Below are positions 13,785 to 22,911 of a stretch of DNA of 64,000 nucleotides, one piece after another. Origin of the DNA: Paracoccus zeaxanthinifaciens ATCC 21588 (GTDB taxonomy: Bacteria > Pseudomonadota > Alphaproteobacteria > Rhodobacterales > Rhodobacteraceae); assembly GCF_000420145.1 (NCBI RefSeq), contig NZ_ATUJ01000007.1, forward strand, positions 1-64,000. The letters run 5' to 3'. The position numbers were made by a program, and so were the translations under genes. Numbering within the stretch: position 1 is the stretch's first letter; every line of letters begins with the position of its first letter. The notes under the pieces were generated by a model that saw only the letters and a program-made list of their open reading frames with translations, did no database searches and was not told the origin of the DNA.

Positions 13785-14423
13785 TTAAAGAGCCGCCAGC
13801 ACCTGCCGCAGGCAGTCGCGCGGCAGCATGATCAGCATCGGGCCGTCGATCTGCAGATCGACCGGACCCGTCGCGCGATTGGATGTGCCGACGCGGCCCG
13901 CGGGCGCGAAGTCGATGCCGTCGATGGGCCATTCGAGGCCGCTGCTGCGCCCCGTCGCGGGCCCCATCGGGAACAGCGACACGCGCGTACCCGCCTGCAG
14001 GTCCAGCGCGATCCGGGCGGGCGCGGCAAGGACCACGTCATCGGGCGCCAGCATCACGACACGCGGCGCATCGGGCGCGACCATCGCGGTCAGCGCGGCA
14101 AGGTTGTGGTCCAGCCGCAATCCGGCAAAGCCCACCGCCATGACCAGCGGCGCGCGGATGCGGCGCAGGCATTTCGTGAAATCGGTGCTGTCCTGCTCGG
14201 CGACATGATGGATGCGTTCCGGGGGGATCCGGGCGCGGGCCTCGTCGCTGACACTGTCCAGATCGCCGATCACCGCATCGGGCATGCGGCCCAGCCGCAG
14301 CGCGCTGTCGGCCCCGCCATCGGCGGCCACCAGCACCGGCGCGACGGCCAGCGCCTGCGCAAGATCGTCCCCCTCGACGGCACCGCCGCCGATGACGGTG
14401 ACGCCTTCGGGATGGGCGATCAT
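13785..14423 (-). CDS. thiN: Thiamine diphosphokinase
   Basis: Transfers pyrophosphate from ATP to thiamine, giving thiamine diphosphate. The 212-residue protein has the catalytic-domain motifs AADGGADSAL, AVIGDLDS and QDSTDFTKCLRR, whose Asp residues bind Mg and the pyrophosphate, followed by the C-terminal vitamin-B1-binding domain with ATGRSSGLEWPIDG and a TSNRATG loop near the dimer site. No other thiamine gene is nearby. The start ATG overlaps the preceding DUF2842 stop (ATGA). No THI-box riboswitch was seen upstream. Confidence 0.9.
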   Translation of the reverse strand: MIAHPEGVTVIGGGAVEGDDLAQALAVAPVLVAADGGADSALRLGRMPDAVIGDLDSVSDEARARIPPERIHHVAEQDSTDFTKCLRRIRAPLVMAVGFAGLRLDHNLAALTAMVAPDAPRVVMLAPDDVVLAAPARIALDLQAGTRVSLFPMGPATGRSSGLEWPIDGIDFAPAGRVGTSNRATGPVDLQIDGPMLIMLPRDCLRQVLAAL

Positions 14424-14629
14424 TCGCGCCCGACCCCGCTGAAGATGCGCTTGAACGGAAAGGCCCACAGCACGCCCAGCAGGATGTAGATCCCGACCTC
14501 GACCAGGATCGGCTGACGCCCGAAGCGGGCGTCGAGCCAGTTCATCAGCGAAACCGCCACGACCACATAGATCGGCATCAGCACGACCAGCACCAGGATG
14601 GACAGCCTCTTGCGCGTCTGAAGCTTCAT
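14420..14629 (-). CDS. DUF2842 small membrane protein
   Basis: A 69-residue protein with two hydrophobic helices (about residues 8-30 and 42-60) separated by a short polar loop [10 protein letters not shown], ending [11 protein letters not shown]. Size, topology and the WAFPFKRIF terminus match DUF2842, a family of unknown function widespread in Alphaproteobacteria. It lies 17 bases after purA and overlaps the thiamine kinase start, so the three are probably one transcript. Confidence 0.8.
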   Translation of the reverse strand: MKLQTRKRLSILVLVVLMPIYVVVAVSLMNWLDARFGRQPILVEVGIYILLGVLWAFPFKRIFSGVGRE

Positions 14630-14646
14630 GGCGGTTCCTCTCCGGT

Positions 14647-15939
14647 TCAGTCCGCGAAGGGATCGGTCACCAGGATGGTGTCGTCGCGTTCGGGGCTCGT
14701 GGACAGCAGCGCGACGGGGCACTGGATCAGTTCCTCGACGCGGCGGACATATTTGATCGCGGCGGCGGGCAGATCGGCCCAGCTGCGCGCACCGGCGGTC
14801 GATTCCTGCCAGCCGTCCATTTCCTCGTAGATGGGGGTGACGCGGGTCTGCTGCGCGGCGGCGGTCGGCAGATAGTCGTATTTCACGCCGTCGATCTCGT
14901 AGCCGACGCAGATCTTCAGCTTCTCGAACCCGTCCAGCACGTCCAGCTTGGTCAGCGCGATGCCGTTCACGCCGCTGATGGCGCAGGTCTGGCGGACCAG
15001 AACAGCATCGAACCAGCCGCAGCGACGCTTGCGACCCGTCACGGTGCCGAATTCATGGCCGCGTTCGCCCAGGCGCTGACCGTCGGCATCGTCCAGTTCG
15101 GTCGGGAACGGGCCTTCGCCCACGCGCGTCGTGTATGCCTTGACGATGCCCAGCACGAAGTCGATCGCGCCCGGCCCCATGCCGGTGCCCGACGCCGCCG
15201 CGCCCGACATCGTGGTCGAGGAGGTGACATAGGGATAGGTGCCGAAATCGATGTCCAGCAGGCTGCCCTGCGCGCCTTCGAACAGGATGCGCTTGCCGGC
15301 CTTGCGGGCCTCGGCCATGGTCTTCCAGACCGGCTGGGCATAGGGCAGCAGCTTGGGCGCGATTTCCTGCAGCTTGGCCTTCAGCGCGTCGCGGTCGATG
15401 GGTTCGGCGCCCAGGCCCTGACGCAGCGCGTCGTGATGGGCCAGCAGGCGGTCCAGGCGATCGTCCAGCGTCTGTTCGTCACCCAGGTCCGCAACGCGGA
15501 TCGAGCGGCGGCCGACCTTGTCCTCGTAGGCCGGGCCGATGCCGCGGCCGGTGGTGCCGATCTTGGCCTTGCCGGCGGCTTCCTCGCGCAGCTTGTCCAG
15601 GTCCTGGTGCAGCGGCAGGATCAGCGGGGTGTTCTCGGCGATCATCAGGCTCTCGGTCGAGATCTTGACGCCCTGCCCGGTCAGCTTGTCGATTTCCGAG
15701 AACAGCGCCCAGGGATCCAGCACCACGCCGTTGCCGATCACGGCCAGCTTGCCTTCGCGCACGATCCCCGAGGGCAGCAGCGACAGCTTGAACACCTTGT
15801 CGCCGATGACCAGCGTATGGCCGGCATTGTGGCCGCCCTGGAAGCGCGCAATGACATCAGCGCGTTCGCTGAGCCAGTCCACGATCTTGCCCTTCCCTTC
15901 GTCGCCCCACTGGGCGCCGACAACCACCACGTTGGCCAT
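14647..15939 (-). CDS. purA: Adenylosuccinate synthase
   Basis: Joins IMP and aspartate with GTP hydrolysis, the first committed step to AMP. The 430-residue product begins with the P-loop-like [16 protein letters not shown] (catalytic Asp), followed by GGHNAGHT (catalytic His), [13 protein letters not shown] for IMP binding, [20 protein letters not shown], and near the C terminus [20 protein letters not shown]. Length is that of bacterial PurA. ATG 15939 has GGAAGGA upstream. Confidence 0.98.
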   Translation of the reverse strand: MANVVVVGAQWGDEGKGKIVDWLSERADVIARFQGGHNAGHTLVIGDKVFKLSLLPSGIVREGKLAVIGNGVVLDPWALFSEIDKLTGQGVKISTESLMIAENTPLILPLHQDLDKLREEAAGKAKIGTTGRGIGPAYEDKVGRRSIRVADLGDEQTLDDRLDRLLAHHDALRQGLGAEPIDRDALKAKLQEIAPKLLPYAQPVWKTMAEARKAGKRILFEGAQGSLLDIDFGTYPYVTSSTTMSGAAASGTGMGPGAIDFVLGIVKAYTTRVGEGPFPTELDDADGQRLGERGHEFGTVTGRKRRCGWFDAVLVRQTCAISGVNGIALTKLDVLDGFEKLKICVGYEIDGVKYDYLPTAAAQQTRVTPIYEEMDGWQESTAGARSWADLPAAAIKYVRRVEELIQCPVALLSTSPERDDTILVTDPFAD

Positions 15940-16023
15940 GAGCCGTCCTTCCGTTTTACCGAAACTGCTTTTCGCCCCGGCTCTAGCGCATCGCGCCCCG
16001 CTGTGAAAGCACTGAAAACGCCC

Positions 16024-16242
16024 TTACCAGTGCGGGGGCCTCTGATCGGCCAGCGGGATCGAGCCGTCGGATTCGGATTGGCGCTGCGCCTCGACCTCCA
16101 TCAGCATCTGCATGCGGGCGGCCAGCCGGTCGATGATCCGGTCCTGGCGCGCGATCACCTCGGACAGGTCCTCGGTGACGCGGGTCAGGTAGGCCAGCTT
16201 TTCCTCCAGCTCGGTAATCCGTGCCTCTGCGTTCTTGTCCAT
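16024..16242 (-). CDS. SlyX-family coiled-coil protein
   Basis: A 72-residue acidic protein made almost entirely of one heptad-patterned helix (residues 5-52: [30 protein letters not shown]) and ending in PPHW, the conserved SlyX tail. The cellular role of SlyX is unknown. It is read divergently from hisS with only 57 bases between the two starts, so their promoters must overlap. Confidence 0.85.
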   Translation of the reverse strand: MDKNAEARITELEEKLAYLTRVTEDLSEVIARQDRIIDRLAARMQMLMEVEAQRQSESDGSIPLADQRPPHW

Positions 16243-16299
16243 GTCGTTCCCTTCCTTTATGGCCTTTCCCGGATTTGGCCCCTTAAAGGCAGCAAGACC

Positions 16300-17784
16300 A
16301 TGGCAAAAGACCAGAAGAAACAGCCCCGCCCCAAGGCAGACACGCCGAAGGGCTTTCGCGACTATTTCGGTGCGGAGGTGACGGAACGCAAGGCGATGCT
16401 GGACCGCATCGCCGAGATCTATCATCGCCATGGGTTCGAGCCGCTGGAGACCAGCGCCGTCGAGACGGTCGAGGCCCTGGGCAAGTTCCTGCCCGACGTG
16501 GACCGCCCCAACGCAGGCGTCTTCGCCTGGCAGGAGGAGGCGGTTCCCGGCGGCGGCACCGCGGGCGACTGGCTGGCGCTGCGCTATGATCTGACCGCGC
16601 CGCTGGCGCGCGTGGCGGCGCAGTATCGCAACGATCTGCCCAGCCCCTATCGCCGCTTCGCGATGGGCCCCGTCTGGCGCAACGAGAAACCCGGGCCGGG
16701 CCGTTTCCGCCAGTTCTATCAATGCGATGCCGACACGGTGGGCAGCGCGTCGGTCGCGGCGGATGCCGAGATCTGCGCCATGCTGGCCGATGCGCTGGAA
16801 GGCGTGGGGATCGCGCGCGGCGACTACATCGTGCGGATCAACAACCGCAAGGTCCTGAACGGCGTGCTGGAGGCCGCAGAGGTCCGCGCCGATCAGGCCG
16901 AGGACGTGCTGCGCCAGATCGACAAGTTCGACAAGGTCGGCCGCGACGGCGTGCTGGCCCTGCTGACCGAAGGCCGCAAGGATGACAGCGGCGCCTTCAT
17001 CGACGGCGTCGGCCTGTCGGTGGATCAGGCCCAGCCCGTGCTGGCCTTCCTGACGTCCAAGGGTGACGACAACGCAGCCACGCTGGCGAACCTGCGCGCC
17101 GCCGTCGGCGCATCGGCCATCGGCGCCGAGGGCGTGGACGAGCTGTCGCAGATCGCCGACATGCTGGCCGCGATGGGCGTGGCCGAAGATCGCGCCGTCA
17201 TCGACCCCTCGATCGTGCGGGGGCTTGGATATTACACCGGGCCCGTCTTCGAGGCCGAACTGACCTTCGAGATCCTGGACGAGAAGGGCCGCAAGCGCCA
17301 GTTCGGCAGCGTCGCGGGGGGCGGTCGCTATGACGGCCTGGTCGAGCGTTTCACCGGCCAGAAGGTCCCCGCAACCGGCGTCAGCATCGGCGTGGACCGC
17401 CTGCTGGCCGCGCTGCGCGCCAAGGGGCTGGCGGGCGCCGACAGCCAGGGTCCGGTCGTCGTGACCGTGATGGATCGCGACCGCATGGCCGATTACCAGG
17501 CAATGGCCGCGGAACTGCGTGCGGCGGGCATCCGGGCCGAGGTCTATCTGGGCAACCCCAAGAATTTCGGCAACCAGCTGAAATACGCGGACAAGCGCGG
17601 CGCACCCGTCGCTATCATCCAAGGCGGCAACGAGGCCGAGCGCGGCGTCGTGCAGGTCAAGGACCTGATCCTGGGCGCCAAGATCGCGGCCGAGGCGTCC
17701 TTGGACGAATGGAAATCCCAGCCCGCCCAGACCGAGGTCGCCCGCGCCGATCTGGTGGCCGAAGTGCGGCGGATCCTCTCATGA
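16300..17784 (+). CDS. hisS: Histidine--tRNA ligase
   Basis: Class II synthetase of 494 residues. Motif 1 region [13 protein letters not shown], motif 2 [21 protein letters not shown] and the His-specific elements [11 protein letters not shown] and [14 protein letters not shown] are present, then motif 3 near [12 protein letters not shown]. The C terminus is an anticodon-binding domain ([22 protein letters not shown]). It is somewhat long for the family through insertions in the middle, as in other Rhodobacteraceae. Its stop overlaps the start of hisZ (ATGA), placing synthetase and histidine-biosynthesis genes in one operon. Confidence 0.97.
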   Translation: MAKDQKKQPRPKADTPKGFRDYFGAEVTERKAMLDRIAEIYHRHGFEPLETSAVETVEALGKFLPDVDRPNAGVFAWQEEAVPGGGTAGDWLALRYDLTAPLARVAAQYRNDLPSPYRRFAMGPVWRNEKPGPGRFRQFYQCDADTVGSASVAADAEICAMLADALEGVGIARGDYIVRINNRKVLNGVLEAAEVRADQAEDVLRQIDKFDKVGRDGVLALLTEGRKDDSGAFIDGVGLSVDQAQPVLAFLTSKGDDNAATLANLRAAVGASAIGAEGVDELSQIADMLAAMGVAEDRAVIDPSIVRGLGYYTGPVFEAELTFEILDEKGRKRQFGSVAGGGRYDGLVERFTGQKVPATGVSIGVDRLLAALRAKGLAGADSQGPVVVTVMDRDRMADYQAMAAELRAAGIRAEVYLGNPKNFGNQLKYADKRGAPVAIIQGGNEAERGVVQVKDLILGAKIAAEASLDEWKSQPAQTEVARADLVAEVRRILS

Positions 17785-18842
17785 TCCCCAAGCGCGACAA
17801 GCAGAGCGTCGGCCAGCGCTTTCTGGCCGCCTTCCGCGACGCGGGCGGGGTCGAGGTCGCGCCCGACCTGCTGCTGCCCGCCGAAAGCCTGCTGGACCTG
17901 TACGGAGAGGATATCCGCGCCCGCGCCTATGTCACCGCCGACCCGATCCGCGGCGAGATGATGCTGCGCCCGGATTTCACCGTCCCGGTCGTGCAGGCGC
18001 ATATGCAGAACGGCGCGGAACCCGCCCGCTACTGTTACCTGGGCGAGGTGTTCCGCAAGCAGGACATGGGCGACACCCATCCCGAAAATCCGCGCGACAT
18101 CGAATATCTTCAGGCCGGGTTCGAGCTGTTCAGCCGCGATCCCGATGCCGATGCCGAACTGTTCGCGCTGTTCCACGACCTGCTTGCGCCGCTGAACCTT
18201 CGGGCCGAGATCGGGGACATGGGCCTTCTGCTGGACGCCGTGGCGGCCCTGCCCCTGCCCGACGCGCGGCGCGACGCGCTGATGCACCACATCTGGCGGC
18301 CCGGCCGCTTCCGCCGCCTTCTGGCGCGCTTCGGTCAGCCGACGACCCCGCGCGATTTCCCCGAAACCGACGCCCCCTGGGCCGGCCTGCGGTCCGAGGA
18401 CGAGATGATCCGCCGCATCGCGCGGCTGAACGCCGATGCCGCCGTCGCGCCGCTCGCGCCGATCTGGTCGGAACGCCTGGACCGCCTGTTCGCGCTGCAG
18501 GCCCCCGCCGATCAGGTGACGCCGCTGCTGCGCGATCTGGCGCAGGACATGCCCGCGATCGCCCCCGCCGTGGACCGCATCGCGGCGCGGCTTCAGGCCA
18601 TCGCGGATCGCGGGATCGACCTGTCGGCCGTCACCTTCGATGCCAGCCACGGGCGCACCACGCTGGAATATTACGACGGCTTCACCTTCAGCTTCGCCGC
18701 CGACCGCGCGGGCTGGCCCGATGTCGCGTCGGGCGGTCGCTATGACGCGCTGACGCGGGTGCTGGGCAAGGGCCGCGAAATTCCCGCCGTCGGCGGCATC
18801 ATCCGCCCCGGCCTGGTTGCCGAACTGGAGGGCGCAGCATGA
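17781..18842 (+). CDS. hisZ: ATP phosphoribosyltransferase regulatory subunit
   Basis: A HisS paralogue without synthetase activity that is required by short-form HisG and carries histidine feedback control. The 353-residue protein keeps the class II fold markers [24 protein letters not shown] and [13 protein letters not shown] but has no anticodon-binding domain. It overlaps hisS by ATGA upstream and hisG by ATGA downstream, so ligase, regulator and catalyst are made together. Confidence 0.95.
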   Translation: MIPKRDKQSVGQRFLAAFRDAGGVEVAPDLLLPAESLLDLYGEDIRARAYVTADPIRGEMMLRPDFTVPVVQAHMQNGAEPARYCYLGEVFRKQDMGDTHPENPRDIEYLQAGFELFSRDPDADAELFALFHDLLAPLNLRAEIGDMGLLLDAVAALPLPDARRDALMHHIWRPGRFRRLLARFGQPTTPRDFPETDAPWAGLRSEDEMIRRIARLNADAAVAPLAPIWSERLDRLFALQAPADQVTPLLRDLAQDMPAIAPAVDRIAARLQAIADRGIDLSAVTFDASHGRTTLEYYDGFTFSFAADRAGWPDVASGGRYDALTRVLGKGREIPAVGGIIRPGLVAELEGAA

Positions 18843-19516
18843 TCCGCCTTGGCGTGCCGTCCAAGGGGCGGCTGATGGAACAGACCTTCGACTGGTTCGC
18901 GGATCGCGGCGTCACCCTGTCGCGCAGCGGCTCGGACCGCGAATATGCGGGCCGGGTCGAGGGGGCCGAGGGCGTCTCGCTGGTACTGCTGTCGGCGGGC
19001 GAGATCCCGCGCGAACTGGCCGCGGGCCGGATCGAGCTTGGCGTGACCGGCACCGACCTGGTGCGCGAGAAGCTGGCCGGCTGGCGCGACCTGGTGTCCG
19101 AGGTCGCCCCGATGGGCTTCGGCCATGCCGACCTGATCATCGCCGTGCCCGATTGCTGGCGCGATTGCCGCGATCTGGACGATTTCGCCGCCATCGCGCG
19201 CGATTTCCGTGCCCAGCACGGCTTCCGCCTGCGCATTGCGACCAAGTATCACCGCCTCGTCCGCGCATGGCTGGCCGAGCACGAGGTCGCGGATTACCAG
19301 CTGGTCGACAGCCAGGGCGCGACCGAGGGCACGGTCACGAACCAGACCGCCGAGGCGATCGCGGACATCACCTCGTCCGGGGCGACGCTGCGCGCGAACA
19401 ACCTGCGGATCCTTGACGAGGAACCGGTCCTGCGGTCCCAGGCGACGCTGTTTGCCAACCGTTCGGCGATGGGTCCGGAGATGCAGGCGTTCCTGACGCA
19501 GCTGGGCGCGGCCTAG
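18839..19516 (+). CDS. hisG: ATP phosphoribosyltransferase, short form
   Basis: First enzyme of histidine biosynthesis, condensing ATP and PRPP. At 225 residues it lacks the C-terminal regulatory domain of long HisG and therefore depends on HisZ, encoded just upstream. Motifs include LGVPSKGRLMEQT at the start, LGVTGTDLV, and the PRPP loop around GATEGTVTNQTAEAIADITSSG. The TAG stop shares CTAG with the stop of the opposing transporter gene. Confidence 0.96.
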   Translation: MIRLGVPSKGRLMEQTFDWFADRGVTLSRSGSDREYAGRVEGAEGVSLVLLSAGEIPRELAAGRIELGVTGTDLVREKLAGWRDLVSEVAPMGFGHADLIIAVPDCWRDCRDLDDFAAIARDFRAQHGFRLRIATKYHRLVRAWLAEHEVADYQLVDSQGATEGTVTNQTAEAIADITSSGATLRANNLRILDEEPVLRSQATLFANRSAMGPEMQAFLTQLGAA

Positions 19517-20397
19517 ACCAGCAGAACCAGCGACAGGGCGGCGACCAGCAGCCCTGCCGCAAGCTGCGCGATCCCGGGCAGCCAACGCGCGGCGGCACCG
19601 TCGGCAACCGCCGCCGCGCTGCCGCGTCGCGCCCAGACCGACAGCATCGCGACCGCCAGCGTCACCAGCGCCGTCCCCAGCCCCATGGCAAAGGTGCCCA
19701 GCACGCCGATGCCGAAGATGCCCATCCGCCATGTCAGGATCAGCACGAACAGCGCGCCCGTGCAGGGCCGCGCCGCGATGCTGGCCACGACCAGCAGACC
19801 GTCGCGCAGCCCCCGCGCCTGCGAGACCTGCGCCGCGCTTGGCCCATGGGCGTGACCGCAGCCGCAACCCTCGTGGTGATGATGGTGATGATCCTGCGCC
19901 CGCGCCGCCGCGCGCAGCTGCCGGATGCCGCGCCATGCCAGCCACAAACCGACGCCCGTGACCATCAGCGCGCTGATATCGGCCATCCGGCGTTCGGTCA
20001 GGTCGGTCAGCTGCTCTCGTCCAAGGTCCAGCAGGGTGATGCCCGCCCCGACCACGATCACCGCCATGGCCGATTGCGCCAGCGAGGATGCGACCGACAG
20101 CACGCCCAGCCGCATCATCGGCACATCGGCGCCATAGCCATAGCTGCCGATCACCATCTTGCCATGCCCCGGCCCCACGGCATGCGCGACCCCATAGGCG
20201 AAGCACAGCCCGACCAGCGACCAGACAGCGCCGGGCTGACCGGAACGCAAGCCGCGCAACGCGCCTGCCATCAGGGTCTGCGTTTCACGCTGGACGGACG
20301 CGGCCCAATGCTCGATCCCCGCAAGGCCGCCGCCAAGCCACAGAACCAGAGCCACCGCGCCCACGATCAGACCCGTGGCGGACAGCGCGCGCGTCAT
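19513..20397 (-). CDS. NicO-family nickel/cobalt transporter (RcnA/HoxN-like)
   Basis: A 294-residue inner-membrane protein with about six helices. Family signatures are HAVGPGHGKMVIGSY in the second helix and AARPCTGALFVLIL in a later one. A cytoplasmic loop between helices holds a metal-binding run of six His followed by EGCGCGHAHG. RcnA-type members export Ni/Co; other NicO proteins import. The paired DUF1007 gene, a combination often seen next to metal enzymes or zinc-limited regulons, argues for import but does not settle it. The start overlaps the DUF1007 stop by ATGA. Confidence 0.85.
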   Translation of the reverse strand: MTRALSATGLIVGAVALVLWLGGGLAGIEHWAASVQRETQTLMAGALRGLRSGQPGAVWSLVGLCFAYGVAHAVGPGHGKMVIGSYGYGADVPMMRLGVLSVASSLAQSAMAVIVVGAGITLLDLGREQLTDLTERRMADISALMVTGVGLWLAWRGIRQLRAAARAQDHHHHHHEGCGCGHAHGPSAAQVSQARGLRDGLLVVASIAARPCTGALFVLILTWRMGIFGIGVLGTFAMGLGTALVTLAVAMLSVWARRGSAAAVADGAAARWLPGIAQLAAGLLVAALSLVLLV

Positions 20398-21053
20398 GCC
20401 CCCGCCTCGCATTCGACCAGCAGCGCATCCGCGCCAGTCGCCCCGATATCGACGGACAGCATCTCGGCCGAGGCGGTATCGTCATCGGCCAGCGCATGCG
20501 CCACCGCCCGCGCATAGGCATCCGCCGCGGCATAGGGATCGCCCGGCAGCAGCCGCGTCGCGCATTCCGCGCCCGTGACCGCAACATCCTCGGCGATCGA
20601 GAATTGCACATAATATTCAGGGTCGTAGACCTCGATCTTCATATCGTCCGAAACCCCCGCATCGCCCGTCACGGGCCGCACGTGGCGCGACACCAGGCGC
20701 CCGTCCTGGTAGGTCGCGGTGAAATCGCGCGGATCCTCCAGCGCGACGGGGGCGCCGTTCGCCTGCAGGAACAACCGCCCGTCGAAGCCCTCTTCCCAAT
20801 CGCCGTCAAAGCCCTGGATGGCGGCGTTCTCTTCCTCGGTCAGGACGCCGTCGGCATCGGGATCGAGGCCCATATCCTCGATGATCAGCAGCGAATACAG
20901 CTCGTCATAGCTCCACTCGACCGCGATCTGGGCCAGCTTGCCGTCGCGGTATTCCAGCGCCAGCGAGGCGTCGATGAACACGTGCGGATGCGCGGCGGCG
21001 ATCTGCGGCAGGGCGACAAGGGATGCGATTGCGGCTGCGTGGCGAAGGGTCAT
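20394..21053 (-). CDS. DUF1007 periplasmic protein
   Basis: A 219-residue exported protein with an N-terminal signal peptide ending in AAAHPHVF; the HPHVFID start of the mature chain is the DUF1007 hallmark and a plausible metal site. Further family features are VEWSYDELYSLLI, an acidic DPDADGVLTEEE stretch resembling an EF-hand loop, and DPEYYVQFSI. It is co-translated with the NicO transporter, so a periplasmic metal-delivery role is a reasonable inference. ATG 21053 gives a clean signal peptide. Confidence 0.82.
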   Translation of the reverse strand: MTLRHAAAIASLVALPQIAAAHPHVFIDASLALEYRDGKLAQIAVEWSYDELYSLLIIEDMGLDPDADGVLTEEENAAIQGFDGDWEEGFDGRLFLQANGAPVALEDPRDFTATYQDGRLVSRHVRPVTGDAGVSDDMKIEVYDPEYYVQFSIAEDVAVTGAECATRLLPGDPYAAADAYARAVAHALADDDTASAEMLSVDIGATGADALLVECEAGA

Positions 21054-21153
21054 CGCGTCGTTCCGTCTTGAATGGCGGGTCCAGTTAGGCGCAAACGGGG
21101 TGCAATGCAAATCACCGCGCCGACAGGTGGCGCGATCGGGTGAAGGATTGCCG

Positions 21154-22152
21154 ATGAGGGGGTGGAAAAGGATGCTGGGTATCGCAAGTCTGTTCGTGGC
21201 CCTGGGCGGGTGCGCGCTGGTCGATGCGCGCGCCACGCAACGCGAACGCGGCTTCGAGGCGACGCACCCGCCCTCGGGGCAGTTCATCGAGGTGGATGGC
21301 CGCCGCGTGCACGTCATGATCGAGGGCCAGGGCCCCGACCTGATCCTGCTGCACGGGGCCAGCGGCAACCTGCGCGATTTCAGCTTCGACCTGATCGACC
21401 GGCTGAAGGGACGCTATCGCGTGATCGCGTTCGACAGGCCGGGGCTGGGCTTCAGCGACGATATCGGCGCGCAGAACCACAGCCCGATATCGCAGGCCGA
21501 GTTCCTGCGCAGGGCGGCGGACCAGCTGGACGTGCGCGACCCCATCGTCATGGGCCACAGCTATGGCGGGGCAGTGGCGATGGCCTGGGGCATGCGCGCG
21601 CCGTCCGACACGGCGGCGCTGGTCGTCGTGTCCGGCGCGACCGAGCCCTGGCCCGGCGAATTGCAGGGCTGGTACCGCTTTGTCGGCACGCCCATCGGCA
21701 ACCGCGTCGGCCCGCCCCTGATGACCGCGCTGGCGCCCATGTCGCTTGGCGACCGGATCATGGCCGGGATCTTCGCGCCCGATGCCGTGCCCCCGGGCTA
21801 TGCCGACCATATCGGCGTGGGGCTTGCGGCGCGACGGGCGAACTATCGCAACAACGCGCGGCAGATCACGCAGCTGCGCCCCTTCCTGCGCGTCATGTCG
21901 CAGCGATACGCGGATCTGGACCTGCCAGTCGAGATCCTGCACGGCGCCGAGGATCACGTCGTTCCCGCACAGGTCCACGCGGTGCCCCTTGCGCGCGATC
22001 TGCCGAACGCGAACCTGACCATCCTGCCGGGCATCGGCCACATGCCGCAGCATGCCGATCCGCAATCGGTGGTGGATGCGATCGACCGCGCTGCGATCCG
22101 CGCCGGATTGCTTGCATCGCTGCCCGACACGCCCCAAGCTGCCCGAAACTGA
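21154..22152 (+). CDS. Alpha/beta hydrolase lipoprotein
   Basis: A 332-residue hydrolase with a lipoprotein signal (lipobox LGGC), so it should be membrane-anchored on the periplasmic side. The catalytic set is visible: oxyanion loop LLHGASGN, nucleophile Ser in GHSYGGAV, acid Asp in HGAEDHVVP and His in GIGHMPQHA. The overall layout is that of haloperoxidase/epoxide-hydrolase-like serine hydrolases. Substrate unknown. ATG 21154 sits behind GAAGGA; a second ATG at 21172 would shorten the signal peptide. A GST gene follows 12 bases later. Confidence 0.82.
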   Translation: MRGWKRMLGIASLFVALGGCALVDARATQRERGFEATHPPSGQFIEVDGRRVHVMIEGQGPDLILLHGASGNLRDFSFDLIDRLKGRYRVIAFDRPGLGFSDDIGAQNHSPISQAEFLRRAADQLDVRDPIVMGHSYGGAVAMAWGMRAPSDTAALVVVSGATEPWPGELQGWYRFVGTPIGNRVGPPLMTALAPMSLGDRIMAGIFAPDAVPPGYADHIGVGLAARRANYRNNARQITQLRPFLRVMSQRYADLDLPVEILHGAEDHVVPAQVHAVPLARDLPNANLTILPGIGHMPQHADPQSVVDAIDRAAIRAGLLASLPDTPQAARN

Positions 22153-22164
22153 CGAGGAACCCCC

Positions 22165-22806
22165 ATGCTGGTCATTCACGGCGTCACGCGCTCGCGTGCC
22201 TCGCGCATCATCTGGCTCTGCCACGAACTGGACCTGCCCTTCCGGCAAGTGCCGGTCATCCAGGGCTATCGCACCGCCGATCCCGACGCGCTGAGCACGC
22301 GCAGCCCCGAATTCCTGGCGCTGTCGCCCGCAGGCGCGATCCCGGTGATCGAGGATGACGGGCTGGTCCTGTCCGAGAGCATGGCGGCCACCCTGCACCT
22401 TGCGCGCAAGCATGGCGGCCCCGTCGCCCCCGCGACCCCGGCCGAGGACGCGCAGATGCTGCAATGGTCCTTCTATGCCGCGACCGCGATCGAGGACGAC
22501 GCCCTGACCATCCAGATGCTGACCCGCCCCGAGGCCACCGACGAGGATCGAGAGATCATCGACGAGGCGATCGAGCGGCTGGAACGTCCGCTGAAGGTGC
22601 TCGACGCGCATCTGTCCGCGAACGGCCATCTTGTCGGGGGTCGCTTCACCGTGGCCGATCTGAACATGGCCGAGGTGATCCGTTACGGTTGGAACGACGC
22701 GCGGCTGCGCGATGCCTGGCCCGCGATCACCGAATGGTTGGCCGGCTGCCAGGCGCGGCCCGGCTTCCTGCGCATGTGGGAGGCACGCTTGGCTGAGCCC
22801 GTTTAG
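22165..22806 (+). CDS. Glutathione S-transferase
   Basis: A 213-residue two-domain GST. The thioredoxin-like N-terminal domain starts HGVTRSRASRIIWLCHELDLP, with Ser residues at the activating position, and has the cis-Pro and ESMA segment (GAIPVIEDDGLVLSESMA) that holds the gamma-glutamyl end of glutathione. The all-helical C-terminal domain contains GGRFTVADLNMAEVIRYG, the N-capping-box region. The substrate is not evident. Spacing to the upstream hydrolase suggests one transcript. Confidence 0.88.
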   Translation: MLVIHGVTRSRASRIIWLCHELDLPFRQVPVIQGYRTADPDALSTRSPEFLALSPAGAIPVIEDDGLVLSESMAATLHLARKHGGPVAPATPAEDAQMLQWSFYAATAIEDDALTIQMLTRPEATDEDREIIDEAIERLERPLKVLDAHLSANGHLVGGRFTVADLNMAEVIRYGWNDARLRDAWPAITEWLAGCQARPGFLRMWEARLAEPV

Positions 22807-22911
22807 GTGGCACCCCTTGCGGCGCGGCACCGGCGCGACCACAAGCCCTTGCCGCCCCGCCCCATGCCATGAGATAACCGCCGCCAGACCAGACGACAGG
22901 ACGACAGACAC

